The position numbers and the translations under genes are program-made. Positions 1 to 11,293 of a stretch of DNA of 64,000 bases are shown here, one piece after another. Below the pieces are notes generated by a model. It was not told the origin of the DNA. It saw nothing but the letters and a program-made list of their open reading frames with translations, and searched no databases. Numbering within the stretch: position 1 is the stretch's first letter; every line of letters starts with the position of its first letter. This stretch comes from Phaffia rhodozyma (Eukaryota; Basidiomycota; Tremellomycetes; Cystofilobasidiales; Mrakiaceae), in NCBI GenBank assembly GCA_014706385.1, contig JACGZH010000007.1:1123501-1187500 (forward strand). The letters run 5' to 3'.

Positions 1-408
1 TCAACGGATCTGTGTACTCTTGCCGAGTGTATACTGACAGTCCGTCGTTCCTTTCCGACCGGTGTGAATATGTTCAGTGGAGAGAGTCGTTCCTCCGAGC
101 GCATCCTGTGTCTGTAGACGACGAACCTGGCACAAACTAACATGTAGAAGTTGAACGAGATCATCATTGTTTTGATAATATGTGAATGAGTTGTATAAGC
201 AACATAAGAAAGCTTGTTCTCTCTTGCGCAAGAGTGATATGCTCCCCTTAATGACGCGCCTCATGAAAAAGAAGTCGACGCGTCTGTTCTTTCTTGGACG
301 CGTCAACAAACCTTCCACTAGATTAGGTTAATCCTTTCCTCCCGACTCTCGTTGCTCAACGAGCCTTGTCCTTAACGACATCTCCTATACGAAGAAGACC
401 GATCCAAT
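1..408. promoter_or_regulatory. Left-edge region and DUO1 promoter
   Basis: No convincing gene is seen here. The stretch ends 1 base before the DUO1 start codon and contains two perfect GACGCGTC palindromes (277-284 and 297-304) and a near match, GACGCGCC, at 253-260. A leftward open frame (start at 318) crosses these sites; it matches nothing I recognise, so I treat the stretch mainly as promoter. A leftward neighbour beginning here cannot be excluded because the window stops. Confidence 0.5.
277..304. promoter_or_regulatory. Paired MluI cell-cycle-box-like elements
   Basis: Two identical 8-bp palindromes, GACGCGTC, lie 20 bp apart start to start, about two helical turns. The core ACGCGT is the known binding site of fungal MBF (Mbp1/Swi6-type) G1/S factors. 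They sit about 105-130 bp upstream of the Duo1 start codon. Regulation of DUO1 by MBF here is inference from motif and position. Confidence 0.5.
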
Positions 409-1969
409 ATGGATTCGCCTCTGCTCCCTTCCTTATCGAGGCATTCTCAAGGACAGCCACCTCCGAGTTTCAATCTGTTTGACACGTCTCTTGAATCTCT
501 GAAGCTTCAGGACTTGTCCTTCACGGACGATCATCCGTCTCAACAAGTCGGATCGGCTGAACATCTCTTTAATCCCCCTTCATCTTCGGGAACGGGCGAC
601 GTCTCGTTCGATACACCTCCGAGGGTCACTCGCTTGGCCGGTCATCGGAAAGCAGGTGCTCCTCCACCTGCAGGGTCTAATAGAGCAGGAGCTGGAAAAC
701 CGAGGTTCAGTCTATTCGCTCAGCCTAAACCCGAACCCACGCCGCCGTCACCTGTCGAACAAGTTGAACGGAGATCAAATTCGCTTGCGGAGACCGAGGA
801 GGACGAAGAAGAAGAAGAAGAGGAAGAAGAGGTAGAGAAAGCAAACAAAGAGACGGAGCAGGTAGAGGAAGATGTAGAAACTAAAGACCATAGACATCGA
901 TGGGAAAATAGCCATCAGGGCCAATACACAGAGGAGGAAGACGGAGAAGACGGACACAAAATCGATGGTGGGGGTGAAGAAGACGACGGACAGACATTAA
1001 GATTGTCTGAATTGGCCTCCTCGACAGGTCTAGCGGAGGAAAGAGAGGCAACGCTCAAGAAAACCTTGTTTGACCTGCAAAGATTGAACGGTGTGTTCGA
1101 AGGCTATATCGGTGCTCTAGAATCCAACAATGCGTTCCATTCGGTCAGTCGTTATGTTATCTTTGTCCAACGTGTTTTCACCAACCTTGCCCAACTCATA
1201 TGAGCTGTCGTTGATTGTTCATCTAATACACAGAGAATAGCCGATCAAACGATGTTCACAAACTCTTTATTGGACGACTACATCCATATCCTATCGGCCT
1301 CTCAGAAAGTGGCTTCTCTGGTTCAAAACCCTCAATGGGAAGGCGCAGAAGCAGTTCGTTCACTCTATCTCACGATGATCCCTTTCTCCTGATCGTTTTA
1401 ATAGCAGATCATCTAAAATCTCCTTTTTCTGTCTTTTTTTCTCCCCTCTCCCACATCGATACTTGCCAACTTAATAGGACGAGAGAGCGGGCATGGCCCG
1501 ACAGATGGCGCTACTCCAAGCTCAGGAACAAGCTATGCGAGAAGCAGCAATTCGAGCTGAAGCCGAAGCTGCCGAGCTTCAACGTCGTCAGGAGTTGAGA
1601 GCAGAGGAGGTCAGAGCGGCTGCGATGGCTGCTTCTATGTCTGAAGGCAGAGTCGGAAGAGGGGGAGCCGTAGGCCGAGGTCGGGGCCGAGGGGTAGGGG
1701 CGGGGTCGTCAGGGATTCCGACCTCGTCGTCATCTTCGGCGGGTGGGAGAGGAAAGATACCAACGGTACGACGGTCTCTTTCTTTGAAGTCAACAGTTAC
1801 TCATAAACCCTTGATGGATTTCCTGACCTCTTCCTTCGCTTTGGTCTTTGTCTGATGCCTCGTGGGGGGCATTCTTTTGTTCTATTCTATTTTTTTGGGG
1901 GAAAATACGAACGTGTAGTATTCGGGAGTCCGTTCTTCAGGATACGGTCCACCACCCAAAAAGAAATAA
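409..1969 (+). CDS. DASH/Dam1 complex subunit Duo1
   Basis: Kinetochore protein of the fungal DASH ring, which couples kinetochores to spindle microtubules. Exons read by eye are 409-1143, 1234-1353, 1478-1765 and 1919-1969, giving about 397 aa. The N-terminal half is disordered with a glutamate run (about residues 130-150). The Duo1 core follows (about residues 215-285): KTLFDLQRLNGVFEGYIGAL, then, after the first intron, a helix ending in NPQWEGAEA. An Ala/Glu/Gln-rich coiled coil leads into an RG/GRGRG tail, as in other basidiomycete Duo1 proteins. The last exon gives an ending GYGPPPKKK; reading through its intron would instead stop at 1855. The ATG at 409 is the first in frame before the conserved SFNLFDTSLESLKLQDLSF segment. 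Family call is firm; the 3' end is inferred from splice signals. Confidence 0.82.
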
Positions 1970-3227
1970 ACACACATCTCAACTACCCGGACCACTTTTC
2001 TCTCTCCTCTTCACACCGCCTTTCTCGAACATCTACTGAACCGAGATCGATCGGTAGACCAGCGCATGCTGATCCTTCACGTTTGGTCTCCGAGTCTTAC
2101 AGACCTTTGAGGGTTCATCCCTAAAGCTGACAACAACGAAAGAAGGAGGAGAGGGAAGAGAGAAAAGAAGGGATGGAGCGCTCGCTTCCCCAGGCTGGTG
2201 GAGCTTCATCCAGATATGTGATTCATGGATTTGTAATTATCAGCTTGTATCTCGCATTGAAGGGGTACCTCGAGGGATCTTAGGGAAAGGAAGGAAAGAA
2301 AAAACTTGGATATATCAAGATCGAAGATCGAAACCATAGCTGAAGCAAAGATGGAAAGCCAAACTCATACGCAAGAGAAAAACAGAGACATAAGAGGAAT
2401 TTAAACTAGATGAGAAGCACCGAACCGTTGTACAATCCGACACGGTTCGACGAGATGCGACTCGGTACGACGAGACAGAACAAAACGAAACAAAACAGAA
2501 ACAAAGAAGGGTATGATATGGGATGGTTTCTTTGAAATAGTGAAGGGGTGATAGAATGATGGGTCTGAGGGCATACCACATCACTATAGATATATCGACA
2601 AAGGATTCAAACAAAACGGATTAGGAGCAAAAGAGAGAAACTAAGAGAAAAAGGAGAAGGAGAAGGAGGAGTATGTACGTATAGACCAGAAAACCTCGTG
2701 TTCTGTTTTTGTTCTGTAAAGCTGAGGGCGCAAGTGAAGCGCAACACTAGCAGGAGACGGAAAGAGAGAGAGAGAGAGGGGAAAGCGGGAAAAATGAGAA
2801 CGAAAAGAAAGAAAAAGGCCCAAAAATCATAGAAGAAACAGACGATACAAAGCAGAAAACGAGAGAAGAAGATTGGGTAATGTGTACACAGAAGCGAACT
2901 TGATCTTGGACTTGGGCTCGCATCAAGGTTAGGACTCGAATATGAGTCTATTATTGCTCTCCAACCAAGGAGATGAATCAAACGGACTCTAGCCAGCCCT
3001 CTTCAAGTACAAGGAGAAAAAAGAAGTCACCAAGGCTACAGAAAGTCAAGAGGAGAGAAGGATAACCAAAGGAACAGGGTATGGCAGGAAGCAAAGAAAA
3101 AGTGATAGGAGAACTATCAAATGAAAGAGGATAGAGAAAACGACACAAGGAAGGAAGGGTAGACGTCTACGCCTCGTCATGCTACCCTTACCTGATCGGC
3201 CGATGGACGAATGGTGGTAGGCTAGGG
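1970..3227. other. Intergenic, GA-rich, between convergent genes
   Basis: About 1.26 kb between the ends of DUO1 and the zinc-cluster gene. The + strand is purine-rich, with long GA/GGA runs around 2140-2180, 2640-2670 and 2765-2785. Open frames here are low-complexity Phe/Ser/Leu translations of the pyrimidine strand with no family resemblance. Probably the two 3' UTRs; nothing else is seen. Confidence 0.5.
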
Positions 3228-6200
3228 CTATGGCTGGCGTTGTTCGGGTATCGACTTTGGTACGATCTTCACCCACATATCTCTTCCCCAACGACGCCTG
3301 TTTGATCCGAAGAAGCAAGTGAAACGTGAGCTTTGCCTCACCGAGAAAGAGGATAGAAAGAAAAGGAAGAAGGAAAGAACAAACTTTCTGAGTTGTTCCC
3401 AACCAGCAGAGACCTTGTTCCTTGTCCTAGCGCCCGCATCCAGATCCTCCAGAATTGATCCCAAAAGGCAATCTCTGGTGTCAAACTCGAATGTACGTAA
3501 CGTGTCTAGAGTGGTCATCAGCCTATTGATCAACTTGTGGTGAATCGCAGGTTCTTCGTCCGAGATCGTTGAGGGCACGCAGAATATACGGCCGAGGAGG
3601 TGGACGATAGATAACCCGATCATGGAGGTGTGTATGTCGAGTGTGTAGGAAAGCATCGGTCTAAGAGATGAGGACAAAAAGAGGATGGGGATCAGCTCGA
3701 CTGGCCAGAGAGGCCTAAATCAAGAGGAGACATTTCGAGAGCAAGAACCAACCTCTCCTTCCATCGCTAGAAAGATAAAAAGACTGATGAGCGACAAGTT
3801 CTTCAAAGGAGGTATGGAAAGAAGAAAGGGAAAAGGAAAGGATCTTACTTGGAGAAGCATCGTCAACAGAATATCAGCTTTGTCCGTGGCTTCCGAGACT
3901 TGGTAAGCGCCTATCGAAATCCCGAGGTTCCCAACAGTCAGAGCCAATTGGAGGATACCCAACGTCAGTGCACGTATCAATGTGTATGGTGCATCGATTG
4001 CTAGGCATCAACGGACGAACCTTCGGGATAACTCATGATGGACGTCCAGTCTGTCATGTTGTGCATGATAGGAGAAAACACAAGTAGTGTCGAGAAGAAC
4101 AGGGGGAGCGCGGTAATCCTGTTATGTATTGAGGGTTTCCGATCGAATAGGCAGAAGGCGGTAAAAGTAGAAAGATGAGTCAGATTCAAGTGTGCGAGTA
4201 GATGAGCCTGAAGATAGGAGACATCCGATACTGACAGATCTATAGAGAAGAACGAGATCGATGAAAGGAAGAGAAGAGAAAAGAAAACAGGACGACACCA
4301 AAGGTGCAGATTGTTAAGCGAATCATCGGTAAGGTGAGATGGATAAACGAGAGAAGAACGCAAAACACTTACTGTGTTGAGCCTGATGGGCGACGTTCCA
4401 CTCTACAAATGAGGCAAACAGTTTCCGGGAAGTCTCAATCCGAGTGACCGTTTCTATGACCAACCCGGGCTGTTCTGGGAGGATTAGTTTGTTGTAGACT
4501 GTGTACACGTGAAATTGAATTTGTTCGGTTTTCGCGAGAAATGTTAGTGTATGGAATCAACAGTAGAAAGATAGTATCGGGGAGTTGATCAAAGAAGAGA
4601 AATGACTTACCATCCTCTGTGATGAATTGATATGTTCCGTTTTGAAGTACGTGATCCACCCCACCACACCAAAGCATAGAGAGATTATTAATTATGGAAA
4701 ACACGACAAACATAACCAAAAAGAACTATAGGAGAAAGAAAATGGGAACGAACCCAAGCGATCGCTCAAACTGAGATAAGCGAGGATATACGAATCCACA
4801 CCCGTGATATCTGTCGAGAGCCTCATGCATTCTTTCCAAGCGGCCGTCATAGAATCTCTCATTAATGGCGGGTTCCCGTTAAGGACTTGGAAACTTTTCA
4901 GTCGCGAGTTGTTTGTTGACCGAGTATAAACATAGGCATGAGCATCCAGTCTAGGCATGGAAGCAAAGAAAAGAGCAAAGAAGGGAGCAAAGAAAGATAA
5001 GAAGAAGAAAGGACGTACATATGATCATGGATGTACAGGATTGAGTACAATCTAGAGATCTCCAAGAGAAAGATACCTTCTTTTGAGTGTGCGTCCTGCA
5101 AGCTGGTGTAATGAGCCATGGCCCGAGGGAAGTGGAGTGAGTTTGCCACTTGAAGAGCAAAGGCGTGAACAAGGAAATCGCAGTGCCAGACTGAGAAGAT
5201 CACCATCGCTCTATATTCAGGCAGAGCACGAAGAAGAAGAGAGCCAAATGAACACCGGTTCGAACGAGTGGCTGAAGAAGGAACAGAGAAAATTTCGCAA
5301 ACGCCAGAAGCTTCAAGACAAACCTAACATCCTCCATCCCGACACCCTCACCACAGGCCTCGACAAATCTCCCGATCGCCCTCCGCACGGCTTTTACTCC
5401 GAGAAGGTAAGTCTTTTTATTCAAAGCCCTTACGCTGACCGTGACTGGAGGCAAGTAGGTTCATTGATCCGCAAGAAAATGATAACCTTGTGGTCAGAGG
5501 CGAGGTACATGAAACAAGACGGGCGAGTGCACGAAGAGAGGGTGAAGGGAAGCTAACCTGTGACGTCAAACAACAAGGGCGACGATCTTCTGATAGCCTT
5601 CATATGATCCCTCGTGAACGGGGAAGGCAAGAACGGGATGGACGGCGTGTGGAGTGCGAGGTCTGAGATGTAGCTATGAAAAAAGGGGGAAGAGAAAGTA
5701 AGAAAGTTAGTGTGGTAGCGTAGAAGAAGAAGGGTAAGTGATAAGAGGAAAAGTATGCCTACAATTCGATTGCTGCAGGAGATACAGACGAGAGAGAGAA
5801 AGAAGAGAGAGAGAGAGGGAAAGAGAAAGAAAAAGAGAGGAGAGAACACGAAGTTTGATCAACGTTAGCACTAGGAGGATCAATAAGATATATTCTCCCG
5901 CGCACTCACCTTGTCTGGCTTCTTCCTCAGAGATGATACCTCTGTCGACTAGGTCGCCCTCATCGGGTGCTCTGGGGGTTTTATTATCGATTGGATCATG
6001 CTCGCCATACATCCAACCGTCTGACCTTGTCTTGTCCATCAACTCTGTGAGGCCGGGCAAGGTTTCTCTCTTTTCGACAGCCTGACCGAATTTCGGATTT
6101 TCCTTGGAGCCGGAAACAATCACGGTGGCCGGGGCAGGCGGAGTACCATCACTGTTGCTATGTGAGGAGTGTCTGACGAAAGAGGATGGGTATGTTTGAT

Positions 6201-7549
6201 GTGTGGGCGATCTTGAGCCTCTTCCGGTCTGTGATGGGTGTTGTGGATGGGTTGATGGATGCTGGTGGTGTTGCTGCTGATGGCGGTGACTGTAAGAAAC
6301 GCCGGGATGATTCGGGCTTGGCTGAGCTGTTCCGGCGTTGGGAGAAAAGCTGGCAAAGATGCTTGAGGATGGACCGGGCGGAGGGATCGAGCCGTTGATG
6401 GCTTGATGAGGGTGCGTGGCCGGATGGGAAGAGGAGGAGGAGGAAACGAGGAGGGAGTGTAAGGACCGTTTGAGCTCGGCAACTTGTTCCTCCAAGGAAA
6501 ACACTCTGTGTTCGAGACCGTACGTCGGTTGGGTCGGGAAGAGGGTGGAGATTGAGGGAACAGCTGTGGCGGAGGAGGATGAGGAGGTCAATGTATTTAT
6601 CGGTCGGTGCTGGTTGGTAACCGGGTCGGCTGGTCTGGAGGAAGCCGAGGATGGGGACGATGCCGTGATGACCGGGTTGATGTTTGAGCTGGTCAAGTTT
6701 GGAGTACCTAGATTCGAGGTGGATGAAGGGACCGTTCTAAAAGGCTGTGGATCGGACAGAGTGATGGGAGGCAGGACCGACCGACGGAGCGAGAGTTCGG
6801 CTTCTCCGTGGCTATTGGCGGGGGTGCTAGCGGCGGTGGTAGCAGAGGTGGTCGTGGTGGGGGTAGTGGTGACGGGAGCGGATGCTCTCGGTCTACGTTT
6901 CGGCGCTTCGTATACACAGATGATTCCGGAGGACAGACAGCCTCTGCAAGGGGTTGTGTTGGTGGATGTACCGTCTGGGCCTAGTTCTCGAACGCATTTC
7001 ATTCTGAGCCAAGAGTAAAGAGTGAGGAGAGAACGCGGTTAACGAGTGACGAAAAGAAAAGAAAAAGAAAAAGAAAAAGAAAAAGCGGAAGACGCGATTA
7101 ATCTTACTTTTGACTTCGACATCGGGCGCCTGTATAAATTGAAGGGAGTGAAAGCGAAGCGATGTTGGGTGTGAGCAAAAGAAGAAAGTCAAACACACAC
7201 ATACAAAGAGGGAGAGAGGAAGAAGAAGAGTAAGGAAGAAAGCAGAGTAGGAAAGAGAGAAAGACCGTGGAGACTTACAAGCCTGGACGGTTCTGTTGAT
7301 CTTTCCGTTCGCACTTCCACTCCCACCGGCGCCGGGCATACCGACCTGGATGACGGACGAAAGGGAGTCGATCGGTTTTGCCGATTTGTCTGCTATCGAG
7401 GCTTTAGCTTCATCCGAGGCACCTGCACCACCACCGGTGGATAGATCATTTTCAGCAGGCACATGATCCGACCGGGTATCCATCTGCTGATCGTCTCCGT
7501 CTTCGTCCGGATCTTCTGATCGGGGTCTCTTTGCGTTGGAGGGATCCAT
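3228..7549 (-). CDS. Zn2Cys6 fungal transcription factor
   Basis: Sequence-specific nuclear regulator of the Gal4-type class. The ATG at 7549 opens MDPSNAKRPRSEDPDEDGDD, a typical leader. The zinc cluster is assembled over three exons: exon 1 (7279-7549) ends in ...NRTVQA plus one base, a 22-nt exon (7108-7129) adds CARCRSQ, and exon 3 (from 7003) adds KMKC. The result is C-x2-C-x6-C, a 15-residue loop, then CRGC and a final Cys six residues later. A long Ser/Pro/Thr/His-rich linker follows (about 6900-6000), then a middle-homology-type helical region over many exons (about 5680-3560), with LYI(S)DLALHTPSIPF-like and SLEISRLYSILYIHDHM-like segments, the usual signature of the fungal TF regulatory domain. 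The last exon ends ...KSIPEQRQP at 3228. Target genes and ligand are unknown. Internal splice sites between 5700 and 3560 are approximate. Confidence 0.8.
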
Positions 7550-8607
7550 CTTGATGGATGCGGATGTATTTGTTGGATGTGTGTGAGAGGATGGTTGACT
7601 AGGGTGATGTGTCGAGATGGCAGTAGATGGTCAGATGGCTTGCGTGTGCGTGTGCGTGTAGGTGTGAGTGTGAGTGTGAAAGAGAGGAAGAGCAGAACAA
7701 GAGGAGCGGGAAGGAAGAAGGGAAAGAGGGAAGAAGGGAAAGAGAGAAGGAAGAGAGAAAGAAAGAAAAAAAAAAAGAAAAAAAAAAAAAGGGAGGAAGC
7801 CCGGATCCAAGGAGGAAACGCCGACGAAACAAGCCGGAGGAAGAAAGCGTAAAGGAAGAAGATCAGTAAAGAATGACGACCGAGCTCTGATGGATGACAC
7901 ACTAACTCTGGAATAACAGATGGATCCGACTCGAACACGAGACAGAGAACAGAGAACAGAGATAGCGAGAGTCTTTACCAATCAAGTCGGGAGCGATACA
8001 CGTCGTGTTCACTGATTAAACTACCGACCGACAAGGATGAACACAGAGAAGACTGCAGAAGACGGACGATGCGAATGGAGAACACGCCCTTCCGTGTGCT
8101 CACTCGGAAGACAAGATGCTCAGCGAACGGGAAAGCCTCAAGGGCAGCCGGGAGGATGGAGGGAGAGAAAAAAAAAAAAAGTGGAGGCGATGCCGAGCGA
8201 TCGCATCACAATCGGCCCGGCTAATCGATCATTCGCTACCCCGGGCGGCGAACGTGGGCGTGGGCGTGGGCGTGGGTCAGGGCAAGGGCGTGGCCAAGAG
8301 CGTGGAAGTATAGGCATGGCGCGGACGGTCTCAGGCACCAGCCCACGCGGCGGGTTCAGGCACAAGTCCAGGCAAACGCCCAGAGACAGCCTCGGGCACA
8401 GGTATCGTAGCGGCGGCGGAGGCTGTGGGGGTCATCGCCGATCTCTAGACTGGCCGGCTCCAGACCAGACCCAGTCGTTGTTTAGCTCTCTTTTCTCGTC
8501 GTCTCCTTCGTCCGCTCAACATTCGCTCTGTCTCTTCACTCGCTCGTAGTTCACTGGCCGTGTTTCGATTTCTCTATCTTATTGATCGGCATGTGTTTAT
8601 GTGTATG

Positions 8608-8608
<1 letters not shown>

Positions 8609-8643
<35 letters not shown>
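8609..8643. repeat. (TG)n microsatellite
   Basis: About 17 uninterrupted TG units. Located in the non-coding stretch upstream of the zinc-cluster gene. Confidence 0.95.
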
Positions 8644-8644
<1 letters not shown>

Positions 8645-8960
8645 TCGTGCGAGAACTACAACCCGATGCCGAGCTTTGTTTTGCCTTCTCATTAATATCA
8701 CCGTACGGCCGCCCGTCCGCCTGTTCCACCGGACGCTTCGGCCTTCTCTACCTAGACTCTGTTTTTCTTTACGCCCTCCAACCTGGCACGTCTCGCGCCG
8801 CCTTACAGACTTTGGGCCCAGGTGCTGAACCGGACCCTTTTTCGGTCATCGTGCGGCTGCTATTGTTCGCTCCTGCAACTCGCCGTCTTTTCTCCTACGC
8901 AACGCTTATCCTGGAAGAGATAAGTAAACATCATTGGATATTCCCTGATTGTCTGTTCGT

Positions 8961-8994
8961 TTTTGTCTTTGTCTTTGTCTTTGTCTTTGTCTTT
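8961..8994. repeat. TTTGTC hexamer tandem repeat
   Basis: Five to six head-to-tail copies of TTTGTC, just beyond the BRX1 stop codon on the side of its 3' UTR. Confidence 0.9.
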
Positions 8995-9058
8995 CTCCCT
9001 TCAAGACGTCCTCTATCTATTCACTCCCAAAGAGCCAAATATAAGAAAACAAGCCATT

Positions 9059-10648
9059 TTAGGCGAACACCTTGGTGACGCCCAACTGATCCTCATCCAA
9101 CCGCCTGACCTCCCTCCTTCCTTCGGCATCCCTTTGGGCGTCCTTTCTGTCCTTGTACTTTGTGCCGAGCTCCCGGTTGCTGGCTGCTCGGATTGCCGCA
9201 GGCGTGACGAATTCTGAACAAAAGAGAAATAGAGAAGGCAAGAAAGTTAAAGAAGAAAAGCGAGGTAAAAAGATTCTTTGTCAGTTCAATCCAACAAAGA
9301 CACAAGAATACTTGACACACGCGCCCAAGTTCTCCCAGGCATCCCCGCACCTCGCACCTCACACCCCCACGCCCTATACTCGACACCGGAGAGGAAAAAG
9401 GGGAGAAAAAAGAAAAGAAAACGTGTGAAAAGGATCTCACCAGCATTCTCGTAAACGGTAGCACCAGAGAAACTACCCTCGAAAATTCGGATGGGCGTCA
9501 ACACGAACCGAGGTCCGATCTCAACGAGTGATGTCTGAGGCGGTCCGTTGGGCACCATCGGGTCTTTTTCCACAATCTACAGGTTGCGCATCAAGATGCG
9601 TTGGTGTGTCCCGTTTACAGAGTCAGCAAGTCGCGTCTTGACTACCGCAAAGAAAAGAAAAGAAAAGAGAAAGTAGGCCAGCAGGTTTGGAACACCCACC
9701 TGGTAGTTTCGGAACCAAATCTTGTTGTCGAGAAGAGAGAACGTGAGGACATGATCGATGAACGGCTTTGTCTTTCTCGATGACTTTGGCACACTGAAGA
9801 TCTGTGCTCATAGCCGGCAAGAAGCGTGGTCAGACATGTCTCTGTTTCCAAATCTGTAGGCAAACGCAAGAAGCATCGACTCACATGGGTCAAGACCTCT
9901 CGCATCAACTTTGACTCCTCCGAAGAGTCCCAGCCTCCATCGAAACTAACGATCCCCCTCGACCCCTTCAGACAGTTTCCAGTCATCTTCAATTCGTCCA
10001 TAGTGTGAATGTTCAACACGTGAAACTTGATGCTCGGTCCGTTGGGCGTCTTGGAGGCCCACATGTAGAGATCCTCGTGTCTCCTGGCTTCAAAGTAGAG
10101 AGCGTTGTTGCAAGAGTGCAGGTCCGCGAGCTCGTTCACCAAGTGCAAAGAGTTTTTAGAGTCCAACTTTGCGTCTAGAGAGGGCGTGTGTAGGGAAATG
10201 AGTTGGTACCACACAGTCAGCTGGGAATCCCTCTCGCTTCTTGATACATCCGAACCTCTGATTGAGTAGCAGACAAAGGGCTCAACTCACCCTTCTTGAC
10301 ATGCGGCAAAAGAACCTCGAGATCACCCATCAAGTGTCTCATTCGCTGGGTCACTCCTCGAGAGCTGAGCATCAAGACCTAGTTTCAAGCATTGTGTATG
10401 ACCCTCCTGTTCAGTATTCTCGTCCCCTCTCTCTCTCTCTCTCTATATGAAGCCGAGTAAAAACAAAGCATACGAACCTTGTCCTTTCGCCTCTTGACGA
10501 CCTTTCCACCGGTCGAGGTCGAAGAAGCAGCCGGCAAAGCGGCCACACTGTCATCCTCCCAGTCTTCTTCGTCCGCTCCTTCACTGGCCTTTCGTTTCTG
10601 CTTCTGGGAAGCAGAGATCTTGTTGGCTGACTTGTGAAGCGAGGCCAT
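9059..10648 (-). CDS. BRX1: Ribosome biogenesis protein Brx1 (Brix domain)
   Basis: Nucleolar Brix-domain protein needed for assembly of the 60S ribosomal subunit. Exon 1 (start 10648) encodes MASLHKSANKISASQKQKRK and an acidic/Lys-rich leader. The Brix domain follows over several exons: VLMLSSRGVTQRMRHLMGDL (about 10380-10300), then HSCNNALYFEARRHEDLYMW and IHTMDELKMTGNCLKGSRGI (about 10110-9940), KPFIDHVLTFSLLDNKIWFR (about 9770-9710), and a segment ending FVLTPIRIFEGSFSGATVYE (about 9510-9450). The tail, rich in Arg/Asp/Glu, ends ...EDQLGVTKVFA at 9059. These are diagnostic Brx1 blocks and the order is complete. Divergent from the fumarate reductase gene across about 645 bp. Confidence 0.95.
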
Positions 10649-11293
10649 GTTTGTGGGCTGTGTTGGAGTGAGGGTGAGTGTGTGTGCGTGTGTATGTGTG
10701 TGTATGTGAGTCGAGGTGTAAAGGTTTGAGGTTCGACAGGCGGGAGGATTTCTCAAAGATTGGAGAGTCCAAATTCTTTCAATTCGATCAAGGAACGTAG
10801 TGTGTTACGGGGTTTGCATAGCAACCGATCACGTGACATAGTAACCAACATCACACAAACCCTCACCACTCGCCTTCATCCAGCCCAGCCGCCACAACAG
10901 AGGGACGACATCCTTCGAGCCTCACACGGTTGTCGGCAACTAAGATTGACCGACCGGAGCGAGAATGTCGTCTCGGCCAGATCAGTTGACCTTGGAAACC
11001 TTCGACTGACCTTGGACGCTCTGCTCGCTCGATACACCATGCTCTTCCAGGCCGATCGAGCAAGAGAGTGTGAGCCTGGGGTTGGTTTCCAGTCCCTCAA
11101 AGGTTTATATATGTTGCCTTTCTCATTGGATCCTTCTCTTTCCTTCCTTTCCTTTGCTTTCTTTCTTCATCTTTCTTCCGTGGTCTTGTTCGTCGCTAAC
11201 AGGAGACTCATACAAGCAAGCAAACAAGCAAATACACACACACACACTCACTTACTCATCCACACACACACACTCACACCTACAGTCACACAA
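10649..11293. promoter_or_regulatory. Divergent promoter BRX1 / fumarate reductase
   Basis: Shared upstream region of two divergent genes. It contains TCACGTGAC at 10829-10837, a bHLH (Cbf1/USF-type) E-box core, and CA-rich leaders: TG/CA runs at about 10670-10710 near BRX1 and CACACA tracts at about 11233-11290 just before the reductase ATG. No gene is seen inside. Confidence 0.5.
10829..10837. promoter_or_regulatory. CACGTGAC E-box
   Basis: Contains the palindrome CACGTG, in the divergent promoter between BRX1 and the fumarate reductase gene. The same extended box recurs in three other divergent promoters of this window. Confidence 0.45.

Larger units (their letters stand above)
7550..9058. 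other. 1.5 kb low-complexity leader region
   Basis: Lies between the zinc-cluster gene start and the BRX1 stop, so it should hold the regulator's promoter/5' UTR and the BRX1 3' UTR. It contains GTGTGC/GTGTGA runs (7640-7680), a purine tract with A-runs (7680-7790), GGGCGTGG-type tandem units (about 8250-8285), a (TG)n microsatellite and a TTTGTC hexamer array. A + strand open frame at 8037-8549 is low complexity and unconvincing. No gene is called. Confidence 0.5.

Noticed and set aside
1..318. Leftward open frame of 105 codons at the left edge
   Set aside because: It crosses the paired GACGCGTC boxes of the DUO1 promoter and resembles no family. It could be an exon of a gene beyond the edge, but cannot be supported.
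2315..2981. Leftward open frames between DUO1 and the zinc-cluster gene
   Set aside because: Translations are Phe/Ser/Leu low complexity from a pyrimidine-rich strand, with no domain; they lie past both stop codons, in UTR.
7577..7938. Overlapping open frames in the purine tract
   Set aside because: Lys/Arg/Glu or Phe/Ser/Leu runs caused by GA-rich DNA; no constraint visible.
8037..8549. 170-codon + strand frame with RGRGRG-like residues
   Set aside because: The Arg/Gly pattern comes from GGGCGTGG tandem units; no start context, splice signals or family match.
8963..9217. Repetitive Ser/Leu frame near the TTTGTC array
   Set aside because: Product of the hexamer repeat; overlaps the BRX1 coding end on the other strand.
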